Assembly (NCBI GenBank): GCA_028280575.1
Contig: JANQLN010000017.1
Location: 1 to 33,107 of the forward strand
Reading direction: 5' to 3'
Origin: Clostridia bacterium
GTDB taxonomy: Bacteria; Bacillota; Clostridia; Acetivibrionales; STF1-152
DNA: 33,107 nt
Every line of letters begins with the position of its first letter. Positions within the stretch are counted from its first letter, which is position 1. The notes below the pieces were generated by a model. That model saw nothing but the letters and a program-made list of their open reading frames with translations, ran no database searches and was not told where the DNA came from. Both the position numbers and the translations under genes were made by a program. Positions 24,641 to 32,825 of this stretch are shown here, piece after piece.

Positions 24641-25198
24641 ATGATTTTTATAAGAGTTAAAACAAAGCTCATAGTATGTGTATTAAGTTTCGTTTTATTA
24701 TGTTCTCTTGGGTTTAATGCTTATAAGCAAATGAGGAATACGGATTTGAAATACAAGCATGAATCCCTGGTCTCTTTTTTCCATAAGGCAGACAGCACCA
24801 GGTTGGTTTCATTTGTTGCCTCTATGGGGACGGATGAGCAGAGAATTAAGGATATAGAAATATTTGACATATCAAAGGGAGAAGTGATAAAGACTTACCG
24901 GCCCGATGAATTTACACAAAAGCAAGTGGAAAAAATACTTAAATCAATAACCGGAATATATGTTAAAATAAAGCCATTTCCCGACAAGGGGCATATAATC
25001 AGAATTCCCCTTTCTCCTTCTATAGCCGTACATAATGGGCTGCTAAATGATTATGGAATAAACTCGGTGGATGAAGTATTCTTATTATTTCCAGGTGAGG
25101 AAAACCCATATCTGTTGGTAATAGATGATAAATACAGGCCGCATTTTTACCATTTCAATGAAAAGACTGACGAGCTTTTGAAAAATTTTGATTTTTAA
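24641..25198 (+). CDS. Exported or membrane-anchored protein of unknown function
   Basis: The 185-residue protein has one hydrophobic N-terminal segment after a basic start (residues about 6-26, LIVCVLSFVLLCSLGFNA). A soluble region of mixed alpha/beta character follows, including VEKILKSITGIYVKIKPFP and VFLLFPGEENPYLLVIDD. I recognise no family or motif. A Cys in the hydrophobic segment is not in a convincing lipobox. It stands apart from its neighbours: 87 nt after kdgK, about 110 nt before arsR, and with its ribosome binding site inside a hairpin. Confidence 0.65.
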   Translation: MIFIRVKTKLIVCVLSFVLLCSLGFNAYKQMRNTDLKYKHESLVSFFHKADSTRLVSFVASMGTDEQRIKDIEIFDISKGEVIKTYRPDEFTQKQVEKILKSITGIYVKIKPFPDKGHIIRIPLSPSIAVHNGLLNDYGINSVDEVFLLFPGEENPYLLVIDDKYRPHFYHFNEKTDELLKNFDF

Positions 25199-25244
25199 GC
25201 AGGATAATTTAATGTTAATTTTAAGTTAAATAATAAAATAAGTG

Positions 25245-25273
25245 TTGCATTTTATAAGCAAAGTTCATATGAT
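25245..25273 (+). promoter_or_regulatory. Promoter of the arsenic operon
   Basis: TTGCAT (25245-25250) and TATGAT (25268-25273) are 17 nt apart, about 40 nt ahead of arsR. The -10 lies within the first of two operator-like repeats. Confidence 0.7.
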
Positions 25274-25296
25274 TATATACGAATATGTTCATATGA
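25263..25296. promoter_or_regulatory. Probable ArsR operator: two copies of GTTCATATGA
   Basis: GTTCATATGA occurs at 25263-25272 and at 25287-25296, 24 bp apart, and each contains the palindrome TCATATGA. The first copy overlaps the -10 and the second ends at the ribosome binding site. Repression by ArsR, relieved by As(III), is the expected logic. Confidence 0.6.
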
Positions 25297-25310
25297 GGAG
25301 GTAGATTAAA

Positions 25311-25691
25311 CTGGATTTTATACAAGTGATAAAAGCCATGGCAGATGAGACAAGGCTGAGGATTTTAAATATTTTAAAAGAAGGGGAAATGTGTGTCTGT
25401 GAGATTGAGACCATACTGGATGTTAACCAGTCCAATGCATCCCGGCACTTGAACAAATTGAGCAATGCAGGAATAATTGAATATAAGAAAGCAGCCAAAT
25501 ATGTCTATTATAAAATTAATGATGACATATTATGTGAATATCCATTTGTAAGTGAAATTATTAAATGTCATACGGCTAAACTGAAACAATGTATGATTGA
25601 TATTGAAAGACTTGGCAAATATAAGGCAGCAGGTTTAACCTGTGATGACATCAGTAATGGGAAATTAAAAAAAGCAGGGGGATTATTATGA
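25311..25691 (+). CDS. arsR: ArsR/SmtB-family arsenic-responsive repressor, apparent CTG start
   Basis: The 126-residue protein is an ArsR-family winged helix. It has VIKAMADETRLRILNIL, the thiol metal-binding motif EMCVCEIE, the recognition helix NQSNASRHLNKLSNAG, and the wing YKKAAKYVYYKI. The CVC pair coordinates As(III)/Sb(III) and releases the protein from DNA. AGGAGGT lies exactly 8 nt before CTG 25311, which gives the usual N-terminus (DFIQVIKAMADETR). The only ATG or GTG alternative, GTG 25326, is 23 nt from that site. CTG is a rare start codon. The stop overlaps arsC by 4 nt (ATGA). Confidence 0.9.
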   Translation: MDFIQVIKAMADETRLRILNILKEGEMCVCEIETILDVNQSNASRHLNKLSNAGIIEYKKAAKYVYYKINDDILCEYPFVSEIIKCHTAKLKQCMIDIERLGKYKAAGLTCDDISNGKLKKAGGLL

Positions 25692-26098
25692 AACCTAAAG
25701 TAGCATTTATATGTGTTCACAATTCATGCAGGTCACAAATGGCGGAAGCACTGGGTAAGCTGATTGCTTCCGATGTGTTTGAAGCCTATTCGGCCGGGAC
25801 TGAAACCAGGCCCCGGATTAACCAGGATGCCGTAAGGATTATAAAAGAGCTTTACGGTATTGATATGAACAAAACCCAGTATTCCAAACTGGTTGATGAT
25901 ATACCGGAAGTGGATATTGCAGTTAAAATGGGCTGTAATGTAGTTTGCCCCCTGGTATTTTCAAAACATGAGGAAGATTGGGGATTGGAAGATCCTACCG
26001 GAAAGAGTGATGAAGAGTTCAGGAAAACAGCCGGAATGATTGAAGAAAAAATCAAAGACCTGGCTTTAAGAATAAAACATGGAAAAATCAATTTGTAG
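25688..26098 (+). CDS. arsC: Arsenate reductase, low-molecular-weight phosphatase type
   Basis: The 136-residue protein has the P-loop CVHNSCRSQMAEA (Cys9 nucleophile, Arg15), AGTETRP, and the second thiol region MGCNVVCPLV (Cys83 and Cys87). WGLEDPTGKSDEEF supplies the conserved Asp of the phosphatase fold. It reduces arsenate to arsenite through a cysteine cascade that is normally recycled by thioredoxin. The spacing of the second cysteine pair (CX3C) differs from Bacillus ArsC (CX6C) and matches another branch of the family. It overlaps arsR by 4 nt and precedes the arsenite exporter. Confidence 0.93.
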   Translation: MKPKVAFICVHNSCRSQMAEALGKLIASDVFEAYSAGTETRPRINQDAVRIIKELYGIDMNKTQYSKLVDDIPEVDIAVKMGCNVVCPLVFSKHEEDWGLEDPTGKSDEEFRKTAGMIEEKIKDLALRIKHGKINL

Positions 26099-26109
26099 AG
26101 GAGTTATTT

Positions 26110-27156
26110 ATGGAAGCACAAAATAGAAAGCAAGGATTAGGGTTTTTTGAAAAATATTTGACCGTCTGGGTAGGATTGTGTATTATTACAGGCATAATTG
26201 TAGGACAGTACATACCTGTAATTCCTTTAACATTGGAAAAGTTTGAATATGAAAATGTATCATTGCCTGTGGCTTTATTAATTTGGCTTATGATTTATCC
26301 GATGATGCTTAAGATAGATTTTTCAAGTATTGCCAATGCCACACGGAAACCAAAAGGGCTTATAGTTACCAGTGTGACAAATTGGCTCATCAAACCTTTT
26401 ACCATGTACATCATCGCGGCCTTTTTCCTGAAGGTTGTATTTAGATCCTTTATACCTGAGAGTCTTGCTACTGAATATATTGCAGGAGCAGTGCTTTTGG
26501 GAGCCGCACCATGTACGGCTATGGTTTTTGTATGGAGCTATCTGACAAAAGGAGACCCCGGTTATACATTGGTTCAGGTAGCAGTAAATGATATAATCAT
26601 ATTGTTTGCATTTACACCTATTGTGGCAATTTTGCTCGGAGTTGGCAATGTAAGCGTCCCTTATGGAACCTTGATACTGTCCACCGTATTATTTATTGTT
26701 ATTCCTTTGACAGCAGGCTATTTGACAAGAACATTCGTAATAAAAAGCAAGGGACTGGATTTTTTTAATAATATTTTCCTGAAAAAATTTGAGAATATTA
26801 CTATAATCGGACTTTTGCTTACTCTTGTTATTATTTTTTCATTCCAAGGAGAAATAATACTGAATAATCCGGTGCACATACTTTTGATTGCAGTTCCCCT
26901 TACCCTGCAGACATTTTTTATTTTTTCCATAGCATATGGATGGGCGAGGCTTTGGAAGCTGCCCCATAATATTGCGGCGCCCGCAGGCCTTATAGGTGCC
27001 AGTAATTTTTTTGAGCTGGCTGTAGCCGTAGCAATTGCACTATTCGGACTACAGTCCGGAGCAGCACTTGTAACTGTTGTAGGTGTTTTGACAGAGGTGC
27101 CTGTAATGCTTATGCTGGTAAGGATTGCAAACAAGACCAGGAAACATTTTAATTAA
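26110..27156 (+). CDS. acr3: Arsenite efflux permease Acr3
   Basis: The 348-residue protein has about ten hydrophobic segments and the length of Acr3 (BASS superfamily). Conserved landmarks are YPMMLKIDF, the substrate cysteine Cys135 in LLGAAPCTAMVFVWSYL, GDPGYTLVQVAVNDII, and a late GASNFFELAVAVAIALFG helix. It exports As(III) using the membrane potential or proton gradient. It starts 11 nt after arsC with GAGGAG before the ATG, and completes the minimal arsenate reduction-efflux pathway. Confidence 0.95.
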   Translation: MEAQNRKQGLGFFEKYLTVWVGLCIITGIIVGQYIPVIPLTLEKFEYENVSLPVALLIWLMIYPMMLKIDFSSIANATRKPKGLIVTSVTNWLIKPFTMYIIAAFFLKVVFRSFIPESLATEYIAGAVLLGAAPCTAMVFVWSYLTKGDPGYTLVQVAVNDIIILFAFTPIVAILLGVGNVSVPYGTLILSTVLFIVIPLTAGYLTRTFVIKSKGLDFFNNIFLKKFENITIIGLLLTLVIIFSFQGEIILNNPVHILLIAVPLTLQTFFIFSIAYGWARLWKLPHNIAAPAGLIGASNFFELAVAVAIALFGLQSGAALVTVVGVLTEVPVMLMLVRIANKTRKHFN

Positions 27157-27168
27157 GTTTGGCAGAGT

Positions 27169-28191
27169 ATGGGAGTGAGTATTATTACACATATATTTAG
27201 CTGGCTGAATGACCAGCTGCTTAAAATGAACTGGCTTTATGAGCTTGTACGTCTTTTGGTAGAAAAGATATTTGGAATTTCCATTGAGAATAAATTAGGC
27301 GGCAGTATACATTTCTTTATTTATGATACAGTTAAAATCTTTGTACTGTTGTCTGTGCTGATTTTTTTTATATCCTATATACAAAGCTATTTTCCACCGG
27401 AGAGAACCAAAAGGATTTTGGGAGGAATCAAGGGAATAAGAGGGAACATACTTGGAGCACTTTTAGGTACGGTTACACCTTTTTGCAGCTGCTCCAGCAT
27501 CCCGATTTTTATCGGATTCACATCGGCAGGATTACCTGTCGGCATAACATTTTCATTCCTGATTTCTTCCCCGCTTGTGGACCTGGCATCATTCCTGATA
27601 CTGATGACCTTCTTTGGGGCCAGGCTGGCAATTGCTTATGTATTAGTTGGATTGATTCTTGCAGTTCTGGGAGGCACTTTCATTGGCAGGCTCAAGATGC
27701 AAAAGTATATTGAAGGCTATGTAATGGAAATAGAAAGCACAGACCTTGAGCCTGCTGAATTATCCCTTAAAGAGAGGGTTGTGTATTCAAAAGACCAGGT
27801 AGGGGTAATTATAGGGAGAGTGTGGCTTTATATCCTGATAGGTGTTTTTATTGGTGCTGCAATCCACAATTGGATTCCCCGGCCATTTGTCGAGGGTATA
27901 ATAGGAGAGGACAATCCTTTTGCCGTCATACTTGCAGCAGCTGTTGGAATCCCAATGTATGCAGATATTTTTGGAACCATACCCATTGCAGAAGCACTTT
28001 TTGCAAAAGGGGTAGGTACAGGTACGGTGCTTGCCTTTATGATGGCTGTGACTGCCCTCTCGCTTCCATCCATGGTAATGCTGGGTAAAGTCGTTAAGCC
28101 AAGGCTATTGGGTGTGTTTATTGCAATAGTATCGGCAGGTATTATAATTATAGGATATGTGTTTAATGCTTTTTCATGGATTATAAAATAA
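27169..28191 (+). CDS. arsP: ArsP/YraQ-type (DUF318) permease
   Basis: The 340-residue protein has about eight hydrophobic segments and the DUF318 cysteine motif LGTVTPFCSCSSIPIF (Cys106 and Cys108). The second-half repeat has GIPMYADIFGTIPIAEAL. Members encoded in arsenic operons include ArsP, which exports trivalent organoarsenicals, so that role is plausible; the wider family is only annotated as permeases. Position between acr3 and a thioredoxin-like gene supports an arsenic role. The ATG has no strong ribosome binding site; coupling to acr3, 12 nt upstream, may help. Its end overlaps the long frame of the next protein. Confidence 0.82.
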   Translation: MGVSIITHIFSWLNDQLLKMNWLYELVRLLVEKIFGISIENKLGGSIHFFIYDTVKIFVLLSVLIFFISYIQSYFPPERTKRILGGIKGIRGNILGALLGTVTPFCSCSSIPIFIGFTSAGLPVGITFSFLISSPLVDLASFLILMTFFGARLAIAYVLVGLILAVLGGTFIGRLKMQKYIEGYVMEIESTDLEPAELSLKERVVYSKDQVGVIIGRVWLYILIGVFIGAAIHNWIPRPFVEGIIGEDNPFAVILAAAVGIPMYADIFGTIPIAEALFAKGVGTGTVLAFMMAVTALSLPSMVMLGKVVKPRLLGVFIAIVSAGIIIIGYVFNAFSWIIK

Positions 28192-28208
28192 CGGAAGGAA
28201 TGATTTAT

Positions 28209-28439
28209 GTGACTATAAAAGTTTTAGGCAAAGGCTGTTCAAACTGCAAAAGGCTTGAACAAAACGCAAAACAGGCCGTAAAGGAATTGGGGATTGACGC
28301 TTCAGTAGAAAAAGTATCCGAAATGAAGGACATAATATCGTATGGCGTAATGAGAACGCCTGCTCTTGTTATTGATGAAAATGTAAAAATCATGGGAAGA
28401 GCAGCTTCCGTGGAAGATATAAAGAAGCTTATCAAATAA
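28209..28439 (+). CDS. Small thioredoxin-like CxxC protein (MTH895/TM0996 type)
   Basis: The 76-residue protein has the minimal thioredoxin fold of the MTH895 group: IKVLGKGCSNCKRLEQNAKQ with the CxxC pair at Cys10/Cys13, then the cis-proline segment VMRTPALVIDENV. Such proteins are often encoded beside DUF318 permeases in arsenic operons, where they are thought to supply reducing power or bind arsenite. I prefer GTG 28209, 10 nt after GGAAGG. A longer frame from ATG 28176 would overlap the permease and add an atypical N-terminus. Confidence 0.85.
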   Translation: MTIKVLGKGCSNCKRLEQNAKQAVKELGIDASVEKVSEMKDIISYGVMRTPALVIDENVKIMGRAASVEDIKKLIK

Positions 28440-28560
28440 ACTGCTTAAGCCGCAGCCTGAAAAACAAATAAAATTTCTTTAATAAATGGACTGATGGCTG
28501 TTTTATAATATGCGTAAATTTTCTCAATGTTTAAAATTTGGAAATTCAAAAAAAGAAACG

Positions 28561-28589
28561 TTGATATTATACTTGGTGTCAAGTATAAT
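28561..28589 (+). promoter_or_regulatory. Strong sigma-A promoter of the SLH gene with an inverted repeat in its spacer
   Basis: TTGATA (28561-28566) and a perfect TATAAT (28584-28589) are exactly 17 nt apart. The spacer and -10 form a perfect 11-bp inverted repeat, TATTATACTTG (28565-28575) and CAAGTATAATA (28580-28590), with a GTGT centre. A regulator bound there would cover the promoter. Confidence 0.8.
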
Positions 28590-28590
28590 A

Positions 28591-28847
28591 ATATATAGTG
28601 CAATTTGCTATATATAGGTAGATGTACGAAGTAAAAGTTGCTGGAAAAAATAAAAAAGTGCTTTTACCTTGGCAGACGACAGCCGCGTGGCAGGTCAAGC
28701 TGCTTTACATACATTCTTGGGGATATAATAATTATAATACCGTATAAAAGCCATGTTAAAGTAAAGTACATAAAGGATGTTGTTGATTTGCCGGAGAGAT
28801 TGGGAAGTGATTAGCAGGCAAAAATATGTATAGGGGTGATAAACAGG
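28591..28847 (+). other. Long 5' leader of the SLH protein mRNA
   Basis: Transcription from the promoter above would begin near 28596, leaving about 250 nt untranslated. The leader starts with a hairpin (ATATATAG 28591-28598 with CTATATAT 28608-28615). Next is GTAAAAG (28631-28637), which can pair with CTTTTAC (28661-28667) or with a later GCTTTAC. A locally GC-rich block follows at about 28668-28705. It matches no riboswitch class I can name. Surface-layer mRNAs often have long, stabilising leaders, which is the simplest explanation. Confidence 0.5.
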
Positions 28848-31800
28848 ATGTTCAAAAAAAGAAGTAAATTTTTTGCCTTATGTATAAGTATCCTGTTCAT
28901 TTTCATGAATACGGCATTGTCTTATGCACAATTTCCTGACATTGACGGACATTGGGCAGAAAATGAACTAAACGGCTGGCTTCAAAATGGTTTACTGAAA
29001 GGTGGGGCTGATGGGTCGGTTAGGCCAGACGACTCAATAACGAGGGCTGAGTTTTTGAGTATAATCTCAAGGGTTTTCAATTATGTTGACGAAAGCAGCA
29101 TTACATTGCCTGATGTGCCTTCAGGCAAGTGGTATGCAAAAGAGGTCTCAAGGGCTTATGCAGCAGGAATAGTAAAAGGCGACCGGAACAGTAACATTAT
29201 GCCTGATAAATCAATCAGCAGGCAGGAAGCCGCAGTAATACTTTACAGGGCTTTTGACCTAGAGGTAAAAGGCAGCAATGCCGCAGACAAATTCAATGAT
29301 GCAGTTAAAATAGCCGGATGGGCATGTGAAGCAGTTGCTGCAATGGTTGAAAACGATTATATAAGCGGCAGGCCCGGAAACTTGTTTGCACCGGAGGACA
29401 AGCTCACACGCGCAGAGGCAGTAAAAATGATAAATAATGTAATGGGTGAGTTGAAAAACGCACCAGGTACCTATACAGGTGATGCTGGGGGAAATGTTGT
29501 TGTCAATACGGCTGGTGTGGTTTTGAAGGACATGACCATAGCAGGGAGCCTTTACCTGGCACAGGGTATAGGTGAAGGGGAAGTAACGCTTGATAATGTT
29601 ATAGTTAAAGGTAAAACTTTTGTGCGTGGCGGTGGCGAAAACAGTATAATTCTAAAAAACACATCACTTGAAGGAACTCTGGTTGTAATTAAAAAAGGCG
29701 GGCTTGTAAGGATTGTTGCAAAGGGTTCTACCAATGTGGAAAATATAAAGCTCAATTCAGGTGCAAAGCTTGAAGAAGAGGGAGTAACTGAAAATGGCTT
29801 TGGAAATTTAGAGATCATTACTGTTGCATCCGGTGAAAAAATCAGGCTTAATGGAGAATTTGAAAGTGTATCGGTTGAAGTCTCAGGAGTAAATGTGGAA
29901 GTAGCCGACGGAACAGTAAGGGAGCTTAATATCAGGGAAGAGGGCGATGGAACCCAGGTTGTCATGGGTGGAAATGCAGAAGTAACAAACCTGAATGCAA
30001 ATGCCGATATTGATGTAAAAGGAAGCGGCAGAATCAAGAAAGCAAATATAAAAGCCGGAAATGCTTCCTTTGAAGAAGAACCTGAGGATTTAGACATTAT
30101 AGAAGGTGCGACTGCCAAGGTGGGAGGAAAGGATTTTACCGTATCCGAACCTGTGAGTAATCCAGGCAGTAACAACAGCAGTGAAGACCCAGGCCCGGCG
30201 ATTCCAATGATAGCTTTAAACGTGTCGGATGCTGCATTGACTGTAGGTGATTGTGTTTATGCACAATTGACTGTAAACCCTGCTGACGCAGTCTTAAGCT
30301 TTAGCTCAAACGATAGTAATGTTGTGTCTGTAAATCAGACTACGGGTGAAATGACTGCTGTTTCCGAAGGAACCGCAGCTATTACAGTGAGCGCAGCCAG
30401 ACCGGGCTACAGGTCTGCAGGCAAAAGCTTTAATGTAACAGTATTGCCGCAGTTTGCTGTTACAAGCGCTTCAGGGACAAACCTTGCGGAAATTGTTGTT
30501 AAATTCAACAAGGAACTTGATGAGAGTACTGTTTTAGTAGACCATTTCATAGTTGAGGGAGTGGTAGCTGATAGCGTATTTATAAGTGATGACAGTATGA
30601 CAGTTACTCTTACAATCAATAAAGCTGTTATTTCACCAGTCAATGGTGCTGATTATGCAATAGAAGTAACTAAAGATGTAAAGGACGTTGCAGGAAACTC
30701 ACTGGCAAAAGCTTATTCAACTACTATAAATATTTTTGATACAATTATTCCTGTAGTTACTGAAATAAATCTTACAGGTCCAAGAACTTTTGAAATTTTA
30801 TTTTCTGAGCCTGTTGAAACAGGGGATGTAAGTGTTGAGAATGGGAAGTATTTGTGCTTTGTTGGAGAAGCCGGTTCAAATAAGGTTGTTGTGACATTTG
30901 CAGTATCTATGCTTATAGAAGGAAATTATGATGTTGAAGTAAGTGGATTTAAGGATTATGCCGGTCATTCCATTAGTAACACCGACCTGGTATTGGCATA
31001 TATTAAAGATAATACGCCTATCACTGCTGTAGTGACAGAAAGCAGCCAAACTGAAGTTAAAGTCGTGTTCAACAAGCCTGTTAAGCTAACTCCTGATTAC
31101 AGTGAATACTTCTATCATACGTTTAGTTCATGGAAGCCTGAAAGTGCGGTATCTGAAAATGGCACAGGAACTGACAGTGTTTGGACCCTTGATTTCAAAA
31201 ATAATCCTATCCATGAAGGTTCATCCAAGCTCGTTATCAGACACAATGCTATTTGGCCTTATATCGAAGACGAATGGGGCAACAAACTCACAAGTAATAT
31301 CTCAATACAAATAGATACAGCTGTTGATAACGAACCTCCTTCTGTAACCGGTATTAATGTAATGTCTGAGTCTGAAATTCAAATTACTTTCTCAGAGCAC
31401 ATACAAGAAACTATTGATCAAGGCAATATTAGAATTAAGAACGCTGATGGTGATGAAGTAAACATTGATAACAGTTATTTTGAATGGAATCCTGCCAATC
31501 TGATATTGACTATTGAGTTGAATGATATGCTTGACGCTGGAATATACACTATCACTTTTAAAAGTATAAAGGATGCTTCAATAAATGAAAATGAAATGGC
31601 TGAAACAACTATGGCATTTACAATTGTTGACGTTATTCCAATAGATATAACTAAAGTAGTAGCAACTGCAGTGGAAAAGGAAGTTAATGATGAAAAGGAC
31701 ATAATTTATGTTAAATATCCTGAAAAGATGAATATTTCAGTGCTTGATAAATCTATGTATCAACTGAAATCTTCAGGGGATACAGTTTTTAGAACACTTG

Positions 31801-32726
31801 ATTACTATGGTGCTGAAACTGTACTTGAATTGTTTGGTTTAACCGGAAGAGTTGTGAAAATCACAATACCGAAGGCTGATGAACAGGTTGTAAAAGGAGC
31901 AGTACTCAGAATTGGAAAAGTAGCAGATCTAGCGGGAAATGAAATTGAAGAAAATTCATTTGATGTGGGAATTGTTACAGGGGAACCGGTAGTAACAGAT
32001 ATTGAGCAGACAGATGCCAACAAGCTGACATTCAAATTTGATAAAGCTCTCTCATCAGTATTATTGGATGCATTTATTATTGCAGTCGATGAAATTGAAT
32101 ATACACCAGCAGCGCTTAAGTGGAGTGTTAATACTGCGAATGATACTACTGCTGTTGAAGTTTTCCTGGATGGAAGATGCGTGGGAGCTATAAATGCTCT
32201 TGATTCAGATTATTCAGTTGATACAGGGCTTATTTTGACTGATGTTGCAGGCGTAAGAATAGGACTTGACGGTAAGAAGATTGAATCTGAATTTGGGTTT
32301 AATCCTGAGGATGTATATGATTTTACCGCAGGGAGTGCCCCGGTTATTCCTGCTGACATGTGGGCGGCATCCTATCAGTCTATGACTGTGACCCAGGCAG
32401 TATATGATAACATTGGTAGTGGATCTCCTGATACAAGGGTATCACTCAAGTTTAGTGAACCCCTTTCAGCGGAGGTAGGCCAATTTATCTATACATATGA
32501 TCTGATTGTTAAAAAAACAGACGGGGATGTTCTAACATCAATTGTTGATTATTTTACTGAAGTAATAGATGGTATTCTTGTGGTTTATATCACTGATGTA
32601 GAAGTTCCGCTTGAAGAAAATGATGCCAAATACTCTATTCAAACCAAAGACTCAATTACCTATATCAAAGGCAGTGACGGAAACAGGGTTAATGCCTTTA
32701 GTGAACAGGAGATTAAGAATCCTTGA
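28848..32726 (+). CDS. SLH-domain cell-surface protein with a beta-helix-like region and Ig-like repeats
   Basis: The 1292-residue protein has a signal peptide ending near residue 27 (SYAQF). Three SLH domains follow at about 29-190 (FPDIDGHWAENELNGW, SITRAEF, SISRQEA, LTRAEAV), which bind pyruvylated secondary cell wall polymer. Residues about 200-420 are short beta repeats such as VVLKDMTIAGSLYLAQG and VTLDNVIVKGKTFVRGG, probably a beta-solenoid. A BIG2-like domain (about 445-530, SFSSNDSNVVSVNQTTG) follows. Then come about seven SbsA/Big_5-like Ig repeats with the pattern VxFxxxV (for example FEILFSEPVE, VKVVFNKPVK, VSLKFSEPLS). No enzyme domain is present, so it may be an S-layer or adhesive protein. 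ATG 28848 follows AGGGGTG by 9 nt; GTG 28836 inside that site is rejected. Confidence 0.93.
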   Translation: MFKKRSKFFALCISILFIFMNTALSYAQFPDIDGHWAENELNGWLQNGLLKGGADGSVRPDDSITRAEFLSIISRVFNYVDESSITLPDVPSGKWYAKEVSRAYAAGIVKGDRNSNIMPDKSISRQEAAVILYRAFDLEVKGSNAADKFNDAVKIAGWACEAVAAMVENDYISGRPGNLFAPEDKLTRAEAVKMINNVMGELKNAPGTYTGDAGGNVVVNTAGVVLKDMTIAGSLYLAQGIGEGEVTLDNVIVKGKTFVRGGGENSIILKNTSLEGTLVVIKKGGLVRIVAKGSTNVENIKLNSGAKLEEEGVTENGFGNLEIITVASGEKIRLNGEFESVSVEVSGVNVEVADGTVRELNIREEGDGTQVVMGGNAEVTNLNANADIDVKGSGRIKKANIKAGNASFEEEPEDLDIIEGATAKVGGKDFTVSEPVSNPGSNNSSEDPGPAIPMIALNVSDAALTVGDCVYAQLTVNPADAVLSFSSNDSNVVSVNQTTGEMTAVSEGTAAITVSAARPGYRSAGKSFNVTVLPQFAVTSASGTNLAEIVVKFNKELDESTVLVDHFIVEGVVADSVFISDDSMTVTLTINKAVISPVNGADYAIEVTKDVKDVAGNSLAKAYSTTINIFDTIIPVVTEINLTGPRTFEILFSEPVETGDVSVENGKYLCFVGEAGSNKVVVTFAVSMLIEGNYDVEVSGFKDYAGHSISNTDLVLAYIKDNTPITAVVTESSQTEVKVVFNKPVKLTPDYSEYFYHTFSSWKPESAVSENGTGTDSVWTLDFKNNPIHEGSSKLVIRHNAIWPYIEDEWGNKLTSNISIQIDTAVDNEPPSVTGINVMSESEIQITFSEHIQETIDQGNIRIKNADGDEVNIDNSYFEWNPANLILTIELNDMLDAGIYTITFKSIKDASINENEMAETTMAFTIVDVIPIDITKVVATAVEKEVNDEKDIIYVKYPEKMNISVLDKSMYQLKSSGDTVFRTLDYYGAETVLELFGLTGRVVKITIPKADEQVVKGAVLRIGKVADLAGNEIEENSFDVGIVTGEPVVTDIEQTDANKLTFKFDKALSSVLLDAFIIAVDEIEYTPAALKWSVNTANDTTAVEVFLDGRCVGAINALDSDYSVDTGLILTDVAGVRIGLDGKKIESEFGFNPEDVYDFTAGSAPVIPADMWAASYQSMTVTQAVYDNIGSGSPDTRVSLKFSEPLSAEVGQFIYTYDLIVKKTDGDVLTSIVDYFTEVIDGILVVYITDVEVPLEENDAKYSIQTKDSITYIKGSDGNRVNAFSEQEIKNP

Positions 32727-32788
32727 TGTAAATGAAGAAAAGGCAGCTTAGCGGACCATACCCAAACTGATAGGGAAAAACAGCCGCC

Positions 32789-32820
32789 AGAGGCATTATT
32801 TCAATGATAATGCCTCTTCT
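32789..32820 (+). terminator. Terminator-like hairpin after the SLH gene
   Basis: A perfect 11-bp stem, AGAGGCATTAT (32789-32799) with ATAATGCCTCT (32807-32817), closes a 7-nt loop and is followed by a short T-rich run. The T tract is weak, but the position and the stem support termination. Confidence 0.75.
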
Positions 32821-32825
32821 TACAT

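Noticed and set aside
28668..28705. Known riboswitch (c-di-GMP, c-di-AMP or similar) in the SLH leader
   Set aside because: The GC-rich block looks structured, but I could not match it to the conserved cores of those classes.
29552..30175. 207-codon open frame on the minus strand within the SLH gene
   Set aside because: It is antisense to a strong coding region, has Ser/Pro/Thr-rich shadow composition and no ribosome binding site.
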